Below, in pieces: positions 51,568-58,768 of a DNA stretch of 64,000 nucleotides; position 1 is the first letter of the stretch; each line of letters starts with the position of its first letter. Origin of the DNA: Pseudomonas fuscovaginae SE-1 (lineage in GTDB: Bacteria > Pseudomonadota > Gammaproteobacteria > Pseudomonadales > Pseudomonadaceae); assembly GCF_000364705.1 (NCBI RefSeq), contig NZ_AQOH01000067.1, positions 1-64,000 on the forward strand. The letters are read 5' to 3'. The translations under genes were made by a program, and so were the position numbers. Below the pieces are notes generated by a model, which did not search any database, was not told the DNA's origin, and saw nothing but the letters and a program-made list of their open reading frames with translations.

Positions 51568-52632
51568 ATGGCACTTATCAGCATGCGCCAGATGCTGGAC
51601 CACGCAGCCGAATACGGCTACGGCGTTCCGGCTTTCAACGTCAACAACCTTGAGCAGATGCGCGCCATCATGGAAGCCGCTGACAAGACTGACTCCCCGG
51701 TGATCGTCCAGGCTTCGGCCGGTGCCCGCAAATACGCTGGCGCGCCGTTCCTGCGCCACCTGATCCTGGCGGCCATCGAGGAGTTCCCGCACATTCCGGT
51801 GTGCATGCACCAGGACCACGGTACCAGCCCTGACGTCTGCCAGCGCTCGATCCAACTGGGCTTCAGTTCGGTGATGATGGACGGCTCCCTCGGCGAAGAC
51901 GGCAAGACCCCGACCGACTACGAGTACAACGTCCGTGTGACCCAGCAGACCGTGGCCATGGCCCACGCCTGCGGCGTTTCCGTGGAAGGCGAATTGGGCT
52001 GCCTGGGTTCGCTGGAAACCGGCATGGCCGGTGAAGAAGACGGTATCGGCGCCGAAGGCGTGCTGGATCACAGCCAGATGCTGACCGATCCGGAAGAGGC
52101 CGCCGATTTCGTCAAGAAAACCCAGGTCGACGCCCTGGCCATCGCCATCGGCACCAGCCACGGCGCCTACAAGTTCACCAAGCCGCCGACCGGCGACGTG
52201 CTGGCGATCGACCGCATCAAGGAAATCCACAAGCGCATCCCCAACACCCACCTGGTGATGCACGGTTCCTCCTCGGTACCGCAGGAGTGGTTGGCGATCA
52301 TCAACCAGTACGGCGGCGACATCAAGGAAACCTACGGCGTGCCAGTCGAGGAAATCGTCGAGGGCATCAAACACGGCGTGCGCAAGGTCAACATCGACAC
52401 CGACCTGCGTCTGGCGTCCACCGGTGCGATGCGTCGCCTGATGGCCACCAACCCGAGCGAGTTCGACCCACGCAAGTTCCTCGGTGCCACCGTGGTTGCG
52501 ATGCGTGACGTGTGCATCGCCCGTTACGAGGCCTTTGGCACCGCCGGTAACGCCTCGAAGATCAAGCCGATCTCCCTGGAAGGCATGTTCCAGCGCTACC
52601 TGAAAGGCGAACTGAACGCCAAGGTCAACTAA
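51568..52632 (+). CDS. fba: class II fructose-bisphosphate aldolase
   Basis: Fba splits fructose 1,6-bisphosphate into two triose phosphates, using zinc. The 354-residue enzyme has a class II pattern: [18 protein letters not shown], a metal-binding region in [21 protein letters not shown] and [21 protein letters not shown] precedes the ATG at 51568. It ends the tkt-to-fba block and is followed by a clear terminator. Confidence 0.97.
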   Translation: MALISMRQMLDHAAEYGYGVPAFNVNNLEQMRAIMEAADKTDSPVIVQASAGARKYAGAPFLRHLILAAIEEFPHIPVCMHQDHGTSPDVCQRSIQLGFSSVMMDGSLGEDGKTPTDYEYNVRVTQQTVAMAHACGVSVEGELGCLGSLETGMAGEEDGIGAEGVLDHSQMLTDPEEAADFVKKTQVDALAIAIGTSHGAYKFTKPPTGDVLAIDRIKEIHKRIPNTHLVMHGSSSVPQEWLAIINQYGGDIKETYGVPVEEIVEGIKHGVRKVNIDTDLRLASTGAMRRLMATNPSEFDPRKFLGATVVAMRDVCIARYEAFGTAGNASKIKPISLEGMFQRYLKGELNAKVN

Positions 52633-52650
52633 GACCGACCGCTCTGAAGG

Positions 52651-52674
52651 AACCCGTCGCGAGACGGGTTTTTT
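52651..52674 (+). terminator. rho-independent terminator after fba
   Basis: AACCCGTC, a four-base loop GCGA and GACGGGTT are followed by TTTT. It lies 19 bases after the fba stop. Confidence 0.88.
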
Positions 52675-52740
52675 CATGGGCGCCGCCCAGGTTTCGCTAG
52701 ACGCGAACGCACTTGGCGCTATGAAGAAACGATATAGCGG

Positions 52741-52758
52741 ACTGTCAATTATGACAGT
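52741..52758. promoter_or_regulatory. operator-like palindrome upstream of a small protein gene
   Basis: ACTGTCA (52741-52747), ATTA and TGACAGT (52752-52758) form an inverted repeat 61 bases before the small gene at 52820. The spacing and symmetry suit a dimeric regulator. A cognate regulator is not identifiable here. Confidence 0.45.
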
Positions 52759-52819
52759 GGTGTGCCAGGGCGCCCATGCGCCACGCTGACGGTTCATTCA
52801 GCCATTGAGGCCAATGACC

Positions 52820-53071
52820 ATGAGCGAAGAGGAAGAAAGCGATCCAAACCGTCTGAAGTACTTCAAGACCCGCCAGAAAATCAACGTGACCCGGCGTGTT
52901 CCGGGCGTACAGCCGGCCTGTGAGCGCGGTGAACTCTGCAGTATCGACTGGAGTGCACGAGTGCTCGTCTACTGTGCCGAAAGTGGCCTGTACCGAAGCG
53001 TGAAGTTCGATGAGATCGAGCAGATCGACCCCATCGCCAGTTATCGCAAGTCGTCCCTGTTCCACCCCTGA
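52820..53071 (+). CDS. small charged protein of unknown function
   Basis: An 83-residue cytoplasmic protein starting MSEEEESDPNRLKYFKTRQKINVTRR, with an acidic N-terminus followed by a basic stretch and a mixed region that contains three cysteines (QPACERGELCSID and LVYCAESG). No family is recognised. ATG 52820 is chosen; ATG 52814 two codons earlier is also possible. The upstream palindrome and a following convergent gene delimit it. Codon usage looks like that of its neighbours, supporting a real gene, but its function cannot be stated. Confidence 0.6.
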   Translation: MSEEEESDPNRLKYFKTRQKINVTRRVPGVQPACERGELCSIDWSARVLVYCAESGLYRSVKFDEIEQIDPIASYRKSSLFHP

Positions 53072-53115
53072 TCGGCAGGTCATCTCCCGCAAGCCCCGCC
53101 CTGTATTCGGGGCCG

Positions 53116-53787
53116 TCAGCCTTTCTCGTGATCGATATCGAGTTTGTAGAAGGTCACCATCCCGCCTTCGCTGGTATACCCGGTGTTGTCCTGCACATAG
53201 ACCCCCGCCTTGAAGTACAAGGGCTTGTCGCGCCAACTGCTGCTGACCTGGGTGTTCCACGCCGCGTCGGCGGCGTGCACGCTGAGGTAACCGCCCCGGC
53301 TGAGGTGGATCACGTAGGTGAAACTCTTGTTCAGCGGCACATTGTCGGCGATCTGGATGACCCGGCTCTCCTTGTCGTCCGGGTGGTTGCGGATCTTTAC
53401 CACGATGATCCCGGTCTTGCGGCTGTCCTTGTACTGGTACTCGACCTTGAGCATCGGCTGAGTGCTGTTGAAGGCATGGATCTGGCCGATGACGATCTTG
53501 CCCGAGGACGGCACCTGGTTCACCGCCAGGGTCGCGCGCAGGTAATTGTTGGCCTCGCTGTACAGCCAGTTGCGCAGGCGGCCGTCGGGATAGGTTTCGC
53601 GCAGTTCGCTGCGCGGGTAGATGGCGTTCTCGGTCTTGGAACCGGTCACCGGTGACCAGAAGAACAGGGTGCCGGTATCGGAATGGAAATACTGGTCCTT
53701 GAAGCCTTGCACCAGTTTGGGGGTGTCGATGGTTGCCGGCGGAGTACCGACGGGGACGCTGAGGTTCCAGGTCGTGAGGTCGATCAT
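53116..53787 (-). CDS. polysaccharide lyase family 7 alginate lyase
   Basis: A 223-residue PL7 alginate lyase, similar in size to the P. aeruginosa protein PA1167. The family motifs are RSELRE at 59-64, QIH at 102-104 and YFKAGVYVQ at 191-199; the Arg, Gln, His and Tyr in them form the active site. It beta-eliminates alginate. No signal peptide is evident at its N-terminus (MIDLTTWNLSVPVG), which is unusual for a polysaccharide lyase, although other Pseudomonas PL7 proteins share it. Confidence 0.93.
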   Translation of the reverse strand: MIDLTTWNLSVPVGTPPATIDTPKLVQGFKDQYFHSDTGTLFFWSPVTGSKTENAIYPRSELRETYPDGRLRNWLYSEANNYLRATLAVNQVPSSGKIVIGQIHAFNSTQPMLKVEYQYKDSRKTGIIVVKIRNHPDDKESRVIQIADNVPLNKSFTYVIHLSRGGYLSVHAADAAWNTQVSSSWRDKPLYFKAGVYVQDNTGYTSEGGMVTFYKLDIDHEKG

Positions 53788-53986
53788 GATCGTGTGTTCC
53801 GTGGAAAACGTGGGACTCGCGCAGCCGCAAGCTCGCCCGGAAATTTCGGATAAACCGCTTTGGCCCGCGCTTTTGCGCGCTCTTTATAAAGGTTGAAAGA
53901 TAGTTTGTTAATGCCGGAACGGCGAACGGCTGACGTCAATTCGTCGACGAAATGCGCGACTCCCGATTGACGGCGGTTTGGCTGAA

Positions 53987-54057
53987 CGACCGCTAGTCGG
54001 ATTGGCAGGGTGCTATTACGAAAGATGGCCTATTGCTTCTATCGACCGTTAGTCGGA
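53987..54057. promoter_or_regulatory. twin 15-base repeats, candidate operator pair
   Basis: CGACCGCTAGTCGGA (53987-54001) and CGACCGTTAGTCGGA (54043-54057) differ at one base and lie 56 bases apart, centre to centre. Each has CGAC and GTCG as symmetric ends around a five-base centre. The spacing is about five helical turns. Confidence 0.6.
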
Positions 54058-54081
54058 GAGACGAGGCCGGGTTAAATGATG

Positions 54082-54099
54082 GCGTAGTGATCACTACGC
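54082..54099. promoter_or_regulatory. 18-base perfect palindrome before the GGDEF-EAL gene
   Basis: GCGTAGTGATCACTACGC is perfectly symmetric, 92 bases before the start codon of the next gene. It has no spacer and no following T tract on either strand, so it is more likely an operator than a terminator. Confidence 0.65.
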
Positions 54100-54190
54100 T
54101 TTGTGCAAACTCGGACTAGAGTTGTTTTTGGTAATAACGTCCGGTTCCGTCTGACATGGGTGGAGTCCCCTGAACCTATAGAGATGCAGC

Positions 54191-56314
54191 ATGGATTGCG
54201 CTCAACTCAAGGCTGGTGATAGCAGTTCTGTCCTTTTGGTGGTCGACGACTATCCTGAAAACCTGATCAGCATGCGGGCCCTGCTGGAACGGCAGGACTG
54301 GCAGGTGGTCACGGCGGCGTCCGGTATCGAAGCGCTGACACTACTGCTTGAACATGAAATCGACCTGGTGCTGCTGGATGTGCAGATGCCCGGCATGGAC
54401 GGCTTCGAAGTCGCCCGACTGATGCGTGGCAGCCAGCGTACCCGGCTGACCCCGATCATATTCCTCACGGCGAACGAACAGTCCCAGGACGCCGTGATCA
54501 AGGGTTATGCCAGCGGCGCGGTGGACTACCTGTTCAAACCGTTCAACCCGGACATTCTCAAGCCCAAGATCCAGGCGCTGCTCGAACAACAGCGCAATCG
54601 GCGAACCTTGCAGCGCCTGACCCGCGATCTCGAAGCCGCCCGGGCCTTCAATGCCTCGGTGCTGGAAAACGCCGCCGAAGGCATTCTGGTGGTCAACGAC
54701 GATGGCAGCATCCGCTTCGCCAACCCGGCGATTTCGCGTTTGCTCGGGGCGCCACTGGAGATGCTGGTCGGCATGCCGTTCCTGCACTTCATGCAGACAC
54801 CGCATTTCGCCGAATGGCCGACCTCGCCGTTCTACGAGAACTACTGCAAGGGTGAGATCTACCGCCTGCATGACGCGCTGTTGTGCACCAGTATCGGTGA
54901 TTCGCTGCCGGTGGCGATGTCCTTCGCGCCATTGCCCAGCGACCAGAAGGCCATGGTAGTGACCGTGCTCGACATGTCGGTGGTGCGCCACCTGCACCAG
55001 CAACTGGAGTTCCAGGCGGTGACCGATCCGCTGACCGGCCTGCTCAATCGCCGGGGCTTCTACCAGACGGCGGAAAATACCCTGCTGCGCAGCGATCCGA
55101 CCCACAAGTCGATGGTATTGATGTACCTGGACCTCGACGGCTTCAAGCGGGTCAACGACTCCCTCGGTCACGATGCTGGCGACCGCGTGCTGCGCTGGGT
55201 TTCCGAGCAGTTGAAAGCCTGCCTGAAACCCTTCGACATTCTTGCGCGCATGGGGGGAGACGAATTCACCGCCCTGCTGGAACTGGAGCGCCCGGAGCAG
55301 GCGGCGAAGGTCGCGGAGAAGCTGATCGAGCGCGTGTCGATCCGTCAGCAGATCGACGGCATGGAGATGACCCTGGGGGTCAGCATCGGTATCGCCATCT
55401 ACCCTGACTGCGGTGCCGACCTGGAGGGCCTGTTACGGGCGGCGGACATTGCCATGTACGAGGCCAAGCGCGCCGGACGCCAGCAGTATCGCTACTACGA
55501 CCATGAAATGAACGGCCGTGCCCGTTCGCGGCTGATGCTTGAGGAAAGCGTCCGTTCGGCTATCGAGAGCCGTGAGTTCAAGATGGTCTATCAGCCCCAG
55601 GTGTCCCTGGAAGACGGCCATCTGCGCGGTTTCGAGGCGTTGCTGCGCTGGCATCATCCCAGCGTCGGCGATGTCCCTCCGGGGTTGTTCCTGCCACTGC
55701 TGGAGGAAGTGCGGCTGATCAGCCGGTTGGGCAGCTGGATCTACCGCCAGGCGGCCAGTCAGCGTCACGACTGGAATGGCGTGTTCGCCGATGAGCTGGT
55801 GTTGAGCGTGAGCCTGAGCGCTACGCAGTTCTGCATGCCGAACCTGATCGATGAGTTGCAGGAGGTGATCGAGCGCCATGACCTGCTACCCAGCCAACTG
55901 GAGGTGGAAGTCACCGAGTCGGCGCTGATGCAGGATTTCGAGGCTTCGCGCAAGCAACTGCGGCGGATCCGTGGGCAGGGCGTGCGGGTGGCGCTGGATG
56001 ATTTCGGTTCCGGTCACTGCTCGCTGAATCACCTGCGCGATCTGGAGCTGGATACCCTCAAGCTCGACCGCCATCTGATCGCCCGGATTCTCGATTCGCC
56101 ACGGGATGCCGCCCTGGCGCGCAGCGTGATCGAGCTGTGCCAGCAATTCGGCCTGCTGGTGATCGCCGAAGGCGTCGAAACATTGGAGCAGGCCCAGTGG
56201 CTGCGGACCAACGGCTGCCCGTTCGTGCAGGGCTTCCTGGTTGCCCGTCCGCTGGTCGCCCGGGATGCCACGGCGTTCGGCACGATCTTCGACTGGAGCG
56301 CACTGTCGAACTGA
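54191..56314 (+). CDS. REC-PAS-GGDEF-EAL cyclic-di-GMP signalling protein
   Basis: A 707-residue four-domain protein. REC covers about 14-130 with phosphoacceptor D63 (LVLLDVQMPGMDG) and K117; PAS follows at about 150-270. GGDEF at 355-359 is intact, with DLDGFKRVNDSLGHDAGDRVL before it, but the I-site has K346-x-x-D349 rather than Arg. EAL at 482-484 is intact along with D603-D604, K624 and Q680; however the Asn of the usual VNLS motif is replaced by Ser (S541 in LSVSLSAT). It could make or degrade cyclic-di-GMP depending on phosphorylation. No histidine kinase gene is adjacent. Confidence 0.93.
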   Translation: MDCAQLKAGDSSSVLLVVDDYPENLISMRALLERQDWQVVTAASGIEALTLLLEHEIDLVLLDVQMPGMDGFEVARLMRGSQRTRLTPIIFLTANEQSQDAVIKGYASGAVDYLFKPFNPDILKPKIQALLEQQRNRRTLQRLTRDLEAARAFNASVLENAAEGILVVNDDGSIRFANPAISRLLGAPLEMLVGMPFLHFMQTPHFAEWPTSPFYENYCKGEIYRLHDALLCTSIGDSLPVAMSFAPLPSDQKAMVVTVLDMSVVRHLHQQLEFQAVTDPLTGLLNRRGFYQTAENTLLRSDPTHKSMVLMYLDLDGFKRVNDSLGHDAGDRVLRWVSEQLKACLKPFDILARMGGDEFTALLELERPEQAAKVAEKLIERVSIRQQIDGMEMTLGVSIGIAIYPDCGADLEGLLRAADIAMYEAKRAGRQQYRYYDHEMNGRARSRLMLEESVRSAIESREFKMVYQPQVSLEDGHLRGFEALLRWHHPSVGDVPPGLFLPLLEEVRLISRLGSWIYRQAASQRHDWNGVFADELVLSVSLSATQFCMPNLIDELQEVIERHDLLPSQLEVEVTESALMQDFEASRKQLRRIRGQGVRVALDDFGSGHCSLNHLRDLELDTLKLDRHLIARILDSPRDAALARSVIELCQQFGLLVIAEGVETLEQAQWLRTNGCPFVQGFLVARPLVARDATAFGTIFDWSALSN

Positions 56315-56359
56315 TTTCGCTAAACTGGCGGCCTTTCCCGCTGCAGGCGATGGCCCTCC

Positions 56360-56872
56360 ATGACCGTGTTGAAGTACCTCCAGGCCTATCCGCCGTCCTT
56401 GCAGGAGCAGGTGCGCCAGATGATTGCCCAGGATCGGCTGGGCGATTACCTGGGCCAGCGTTATCCCGGCCGGCACGCGGTGCAGAGCGACAAGGCGCTG
56501 TACGGCTATGTGCTGGAGTTGAAGCAGGAACATTTGCGCAACGCGCCGGCCATCGACAAGGTGCTGTTCGATAACCGCCTCGATCTGACCCATCGCGCCC
56601 TCGGCCTGCACACCGCGATTTCGCGCGTGCAGGGGGGCAGGCTCAAGGCCAAGAAGGAAATCCGCATCGCTTCGCTGTTTCGCGAGGCGGCGCCGGAATT
56701 TCTCCGCATGATCGTGGTGCATGAGCTGGCGCACCTCAAGGAAAGTGAGCACAACAAGGCGTTCTACCAGTTGTGCGAGTATATGCAGCCGGGCTATCAC
56801 CAACTGGAGTTCGACCTGCGGGTCTACCTGACCTGGCGGGATCTGCAAGGCAAGGCCGCCGTGGCCGAGTGA
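56360..56872 (+). CDS. YgjP-like metallopeptidase-domain protein
   Basis: A 170-residue protein with a zinc-metallopeptidase core. HELAH at 121-125 with H131 (ESEHNKAFY) gives a His-Glu-His zinc site in the YgjP/UPF0758-like arrangement, and the preceding LFREAAPEFLRMIVV helix is typical. Related proteins are linked to restriction-associated or stress functions, but no activity is proved for this branch. It begins 45 bases after the GGDEF-EAL gene and may be co-transcribed with the next gene. Confidence 0.85.
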   Translation: MTVLKYLQAYPPSLQEQVRQMIAQDRLGDYLGQRYPGRHAVQSDKALYGYVLELKQEHLRNAPAIDKVLFDNRLDLTHRALGLHTAISRVQGGRLKAKKEIRIASLFREAAPEFLRMIVVHELAHLKESEHNKAFYQLCEYMQPGYHQLEFDLRVYLTWRDLQGKAAVAE

Positions 56873-56893
56873 TCGATCGACAAGGACTTTCCG

Positions 56894-57190
56894 ATGGACA
56901 TCAGCAAGACCAAGAGCAGTTTCTATCGCCGCCTGTACGTGGCCTGGCTGATCGACAGCGGAGCGGCCAACAGCGTCCCGGCGCTGACCGAAGTGACCGG
57001 CATGCCCCGGCGCACGGCCCAGGACACCATCGTCGCGTTGGCCGACCTGGATATTCATTGCGAATTCCAGCAGCAGGAGGGCGCCCGCAACCACGCCGGC
57101 AGTTACCGGATTCGTGACTGGGGCGCGATCGACAAGCGCTGGATCGAGGGCAACCTGGCGTCGATCAAGCAGGTGCTGGGTTATCCCTGA
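56894..57190 (+). CDS. small winged-helix protein
   Basis: A 98-residue protein of a widespread Pseudomonas family of unknown function. The SVPALTEVTGMPRRTAQDTIVALADLDI segment forms a helix-turn-helix, and GSYRIRDWG is a wing-like turn. It may be a small DNA-binding protein. It starts 21 bases after the metallopeptidase gene, on the same strand. An AAGGA precedes the ATG. Confidence 0.75.
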   Translation: MDISKTKSSFYRRLYVAWLIDSGAANSVPALTEVTGMPRRTAQDTIVALADLDIHCEFQQQEGARNHAGSYRIRDWGAIDKRWIEGNLASIKQVLGYP

Positions 57191-57196
57191 ACGGTC

Positions 57197-57649
57197 TCAG
57201 ACCTTGCGCATGCCCACATGCGGGATGCCGTCCTCCAGATAGGTATTGCCCACGACGACAAAGCCATGGCGGCCGTAGTAGTCCTGCAGGTGCGCCTGGG
57301 CCGACAGGTAGATCTCCAGCCCCGACCACCGTTTCTCGGTCTGTCTCAGTGCTTCGCGCATCAGTTCGTGTCCCAGCCCGGTTCCGCGGGCTTCGGGAGC
57401 GATGACCACCCGCCCGATCGCCACGTTGCCGCCCTGCGACAGTGGGTCGAGCAGGCGTAGATAGGCCACCAGCCGGTCATCGCGCCAGCCCATCAGGTGA
57501 TGGGTGTCGTCCCGCAGGTCGCGGCCATCGACTTCCTGATAGGGGCATTTCTGTTCGACCACGAAGACTTCGGTGCGCAGTCGCAGAATGGCGTACAACT
57601 GTTCCTTGCCCAGGTCGCTGTGATGCTTGCAGATCCAGTCGATGCTCAT
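57197..57649 (-). CDS. elaA: ElaA-like GNAT family acetyltransferase
   Basis: A 150-residue GNAT protein matching ElaA. It starts SIDWICKHHSDLGKEQLYAILRLRTEVFVVEQKCPYQEVDG, has the acetyl-CoA site VVIAPEARGTGLGHELMREAL (motif A) and the C-terminal YGRHGFVVVGNTYLEDGIPHVGM. The substrate is unknown. ATG 57649 is preferred over a GTG two codons earlier. It is convergent with the winged-helix gene. Confidence 0.93.
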   Translation of the reverse strand: MSIDWICKHHSDLGKEQLYAILRLRTEVFVVEQKCPYQEVDGRDLRDDTHHLMGWRDDRLVAYLRLLDPLSQGGNVAIGRVVIAPEARGTGLGHELMREALRQTEKRWSGLEIYLSAQAHLQDYYGRHGFVVVGNTYLEDGIPHVGMRKV

Positions 57650-57885
57650 TGTCACCCGCTCTGATTCGAATATCCGCTATCGATACTAAGCGGCTTGTGC
57701 CCCGTCGCCAACCGGACGAACACTGTGGCGGCCCGGGCGCGTTGCCCGGTTTCGGCATCTTTGTGTAATCTGCCCTGATGCTAATGAGCTACTGTTAGGA
57801 ACAGGGAAAGCTCCGGTGGCGCTCTCCCGGCCTCTCTGCTTCGCCTCATTCTGCAGGGCCGCCCAGCCCGCTAAGGATCTTTGGC

Positions 57886-58623
57886 ATGTCGCGACTGCAT
57901 CGAGCTTTTGCCTTGCTTGGGTTGTTGTTGCTCGCACAGGATGCGGCCGCGGAAAAGCTGCGGCTGGTGGCCGATGCCTGGCCGCCGTTCTCCGATGTCG
58001 GCCTGCTCAATGGTGGCCTGGCGACCGACATCGTCAGCACGGCCCTGGCCCGGGCCGGTTATGCCAGCGAGTTCGAACAGGTGCCCTGGGCGCGTGCGCT
58101 CAAGGGTGTCGGCGAAGGTCGTTATGACGTTCTGATCAATGCCTGGTACAGCGAGGACAGGACCCTGCTGGGGCATTTCTCGAGCGAGTACCTGATGAAC
58201 CGGGTGATGTTCCTCCGGCACAAGGGGGCGTCGATCACCTATGACAACCTGCAACAGCTGCATGACTATCCGATTGCGGTGGTGCGTGACTATGCCTATT
58301 CCGCCGAGTTCGAATCGGACCGGCGGCTACAGAAAGTCCCTGTGCACAACTTCGCCCTGGCCCTGCGCATGCTGGCGGCGGAGCGGGTGAAGCTGACGCT
58401 GGAGGATGAATACGTGGCGCGCTACTACCTCGGCCGCGAGGCGCCGGAAGTGCGCGATGCGGTGGAGTTCCTGCCCAAGCCGCTCAGCGAGAACGGGCTG
58501 CACATCCTGGTCAGCCTGCAGAACCCGGAGCACGCCCGGATCGTGGCCGGATTCGATCGCGAGATCGCCGCGATGAAGGCGGACGGCAGCTATCAGCGGC
58601 TGCTCCAGTTGCACGGCATGTGA
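57886..58623 (+). CDS. periplasmic solute-binding protein, family 3 type
   Basis: A 245-residue SBP_bac_3 protein with a signal peptide at 1-22 (cleaved after AAA) and KLRLVADAWPPFSDVGLLNGGLATDIVSTALARAGY, then WARALKGVGEGRYDVLINAWYSEDRTLLGHFS. No transporter genes flank it. It resembles the protein at 32600-33358 in general build but is not a close copy. A REP doublet lies 42 bases after the stop codon. Confidence 0.85.
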   Translation: MSRLHRAFALLGLLLLAQDAAAEKLRLVADAWPPFSDVGLLNGGLATDIVSTALARAGYASEFEQVPWARALKGVGEGRYDVLINAWYSEDRTLLGHFSSEYLMNRVMFLRHKGASITYDNLQQLHDYPIAVVRDYAYSAEFESDRRLQKVPVHNFALALRMLAAERVKLTLEDEYVARYYLGREAPEVRDAVEFLPKPLSENGLHILVSLQNPEHARIVAGFDREIAAMKADGSYQRLLQLHGM

Positions 58624-58664
58624 GGGTTGGCTGGCCGCCGGGAGTCAGGCAGTCAGATCAAGGA

Positions 58665-58756
58665 CTTCGCGGGCAAGTCACGCGCCCGCAGGTTTGTGCC
58701 GTACATAAGATGCGTGGACGACAAATATCCTGTAGGCGCGCGGCTTGCCCGCGAAG
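58665..58756. repeat. REP doublet (REPIN) after the solute-binding protein gene
   Basis: Arms 58665-58692 and 58729-58756 are reverse complements at 24 of 28 bases with the GGGCAAG/CTTGCCC core, and the spacer again holds GTACAT and GGACGAC. It has the same architecture as the 48408-48499 doublet but is more diverged. Confidence 0.85.
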
Positions 58757-58768
58757 CTTCTGGCGGCC

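Larger units (their letters stand above)
53788..54190. other. intergenic region with tandem regulatory elements
   Basis: This 403-base gap between the divergent alginate lyase and GGDEF-EAL genes holds a directly repeated 15-base element (53987 and 54043) and an 18-base perfect palindrome (54082-54099). I see no reading frame of note; the region is AT-richer than its neighbours and is a likely complex promoter. Confidence 0.65.

Noticed and set aside
53093-53113. GCCCCG/CGGGGC hairpin between the small gene and the alginate lyase
   Set aside because: Only six base pairs in the stem, a nine-base loop and no T tract, so it is too weak to call a terminator.
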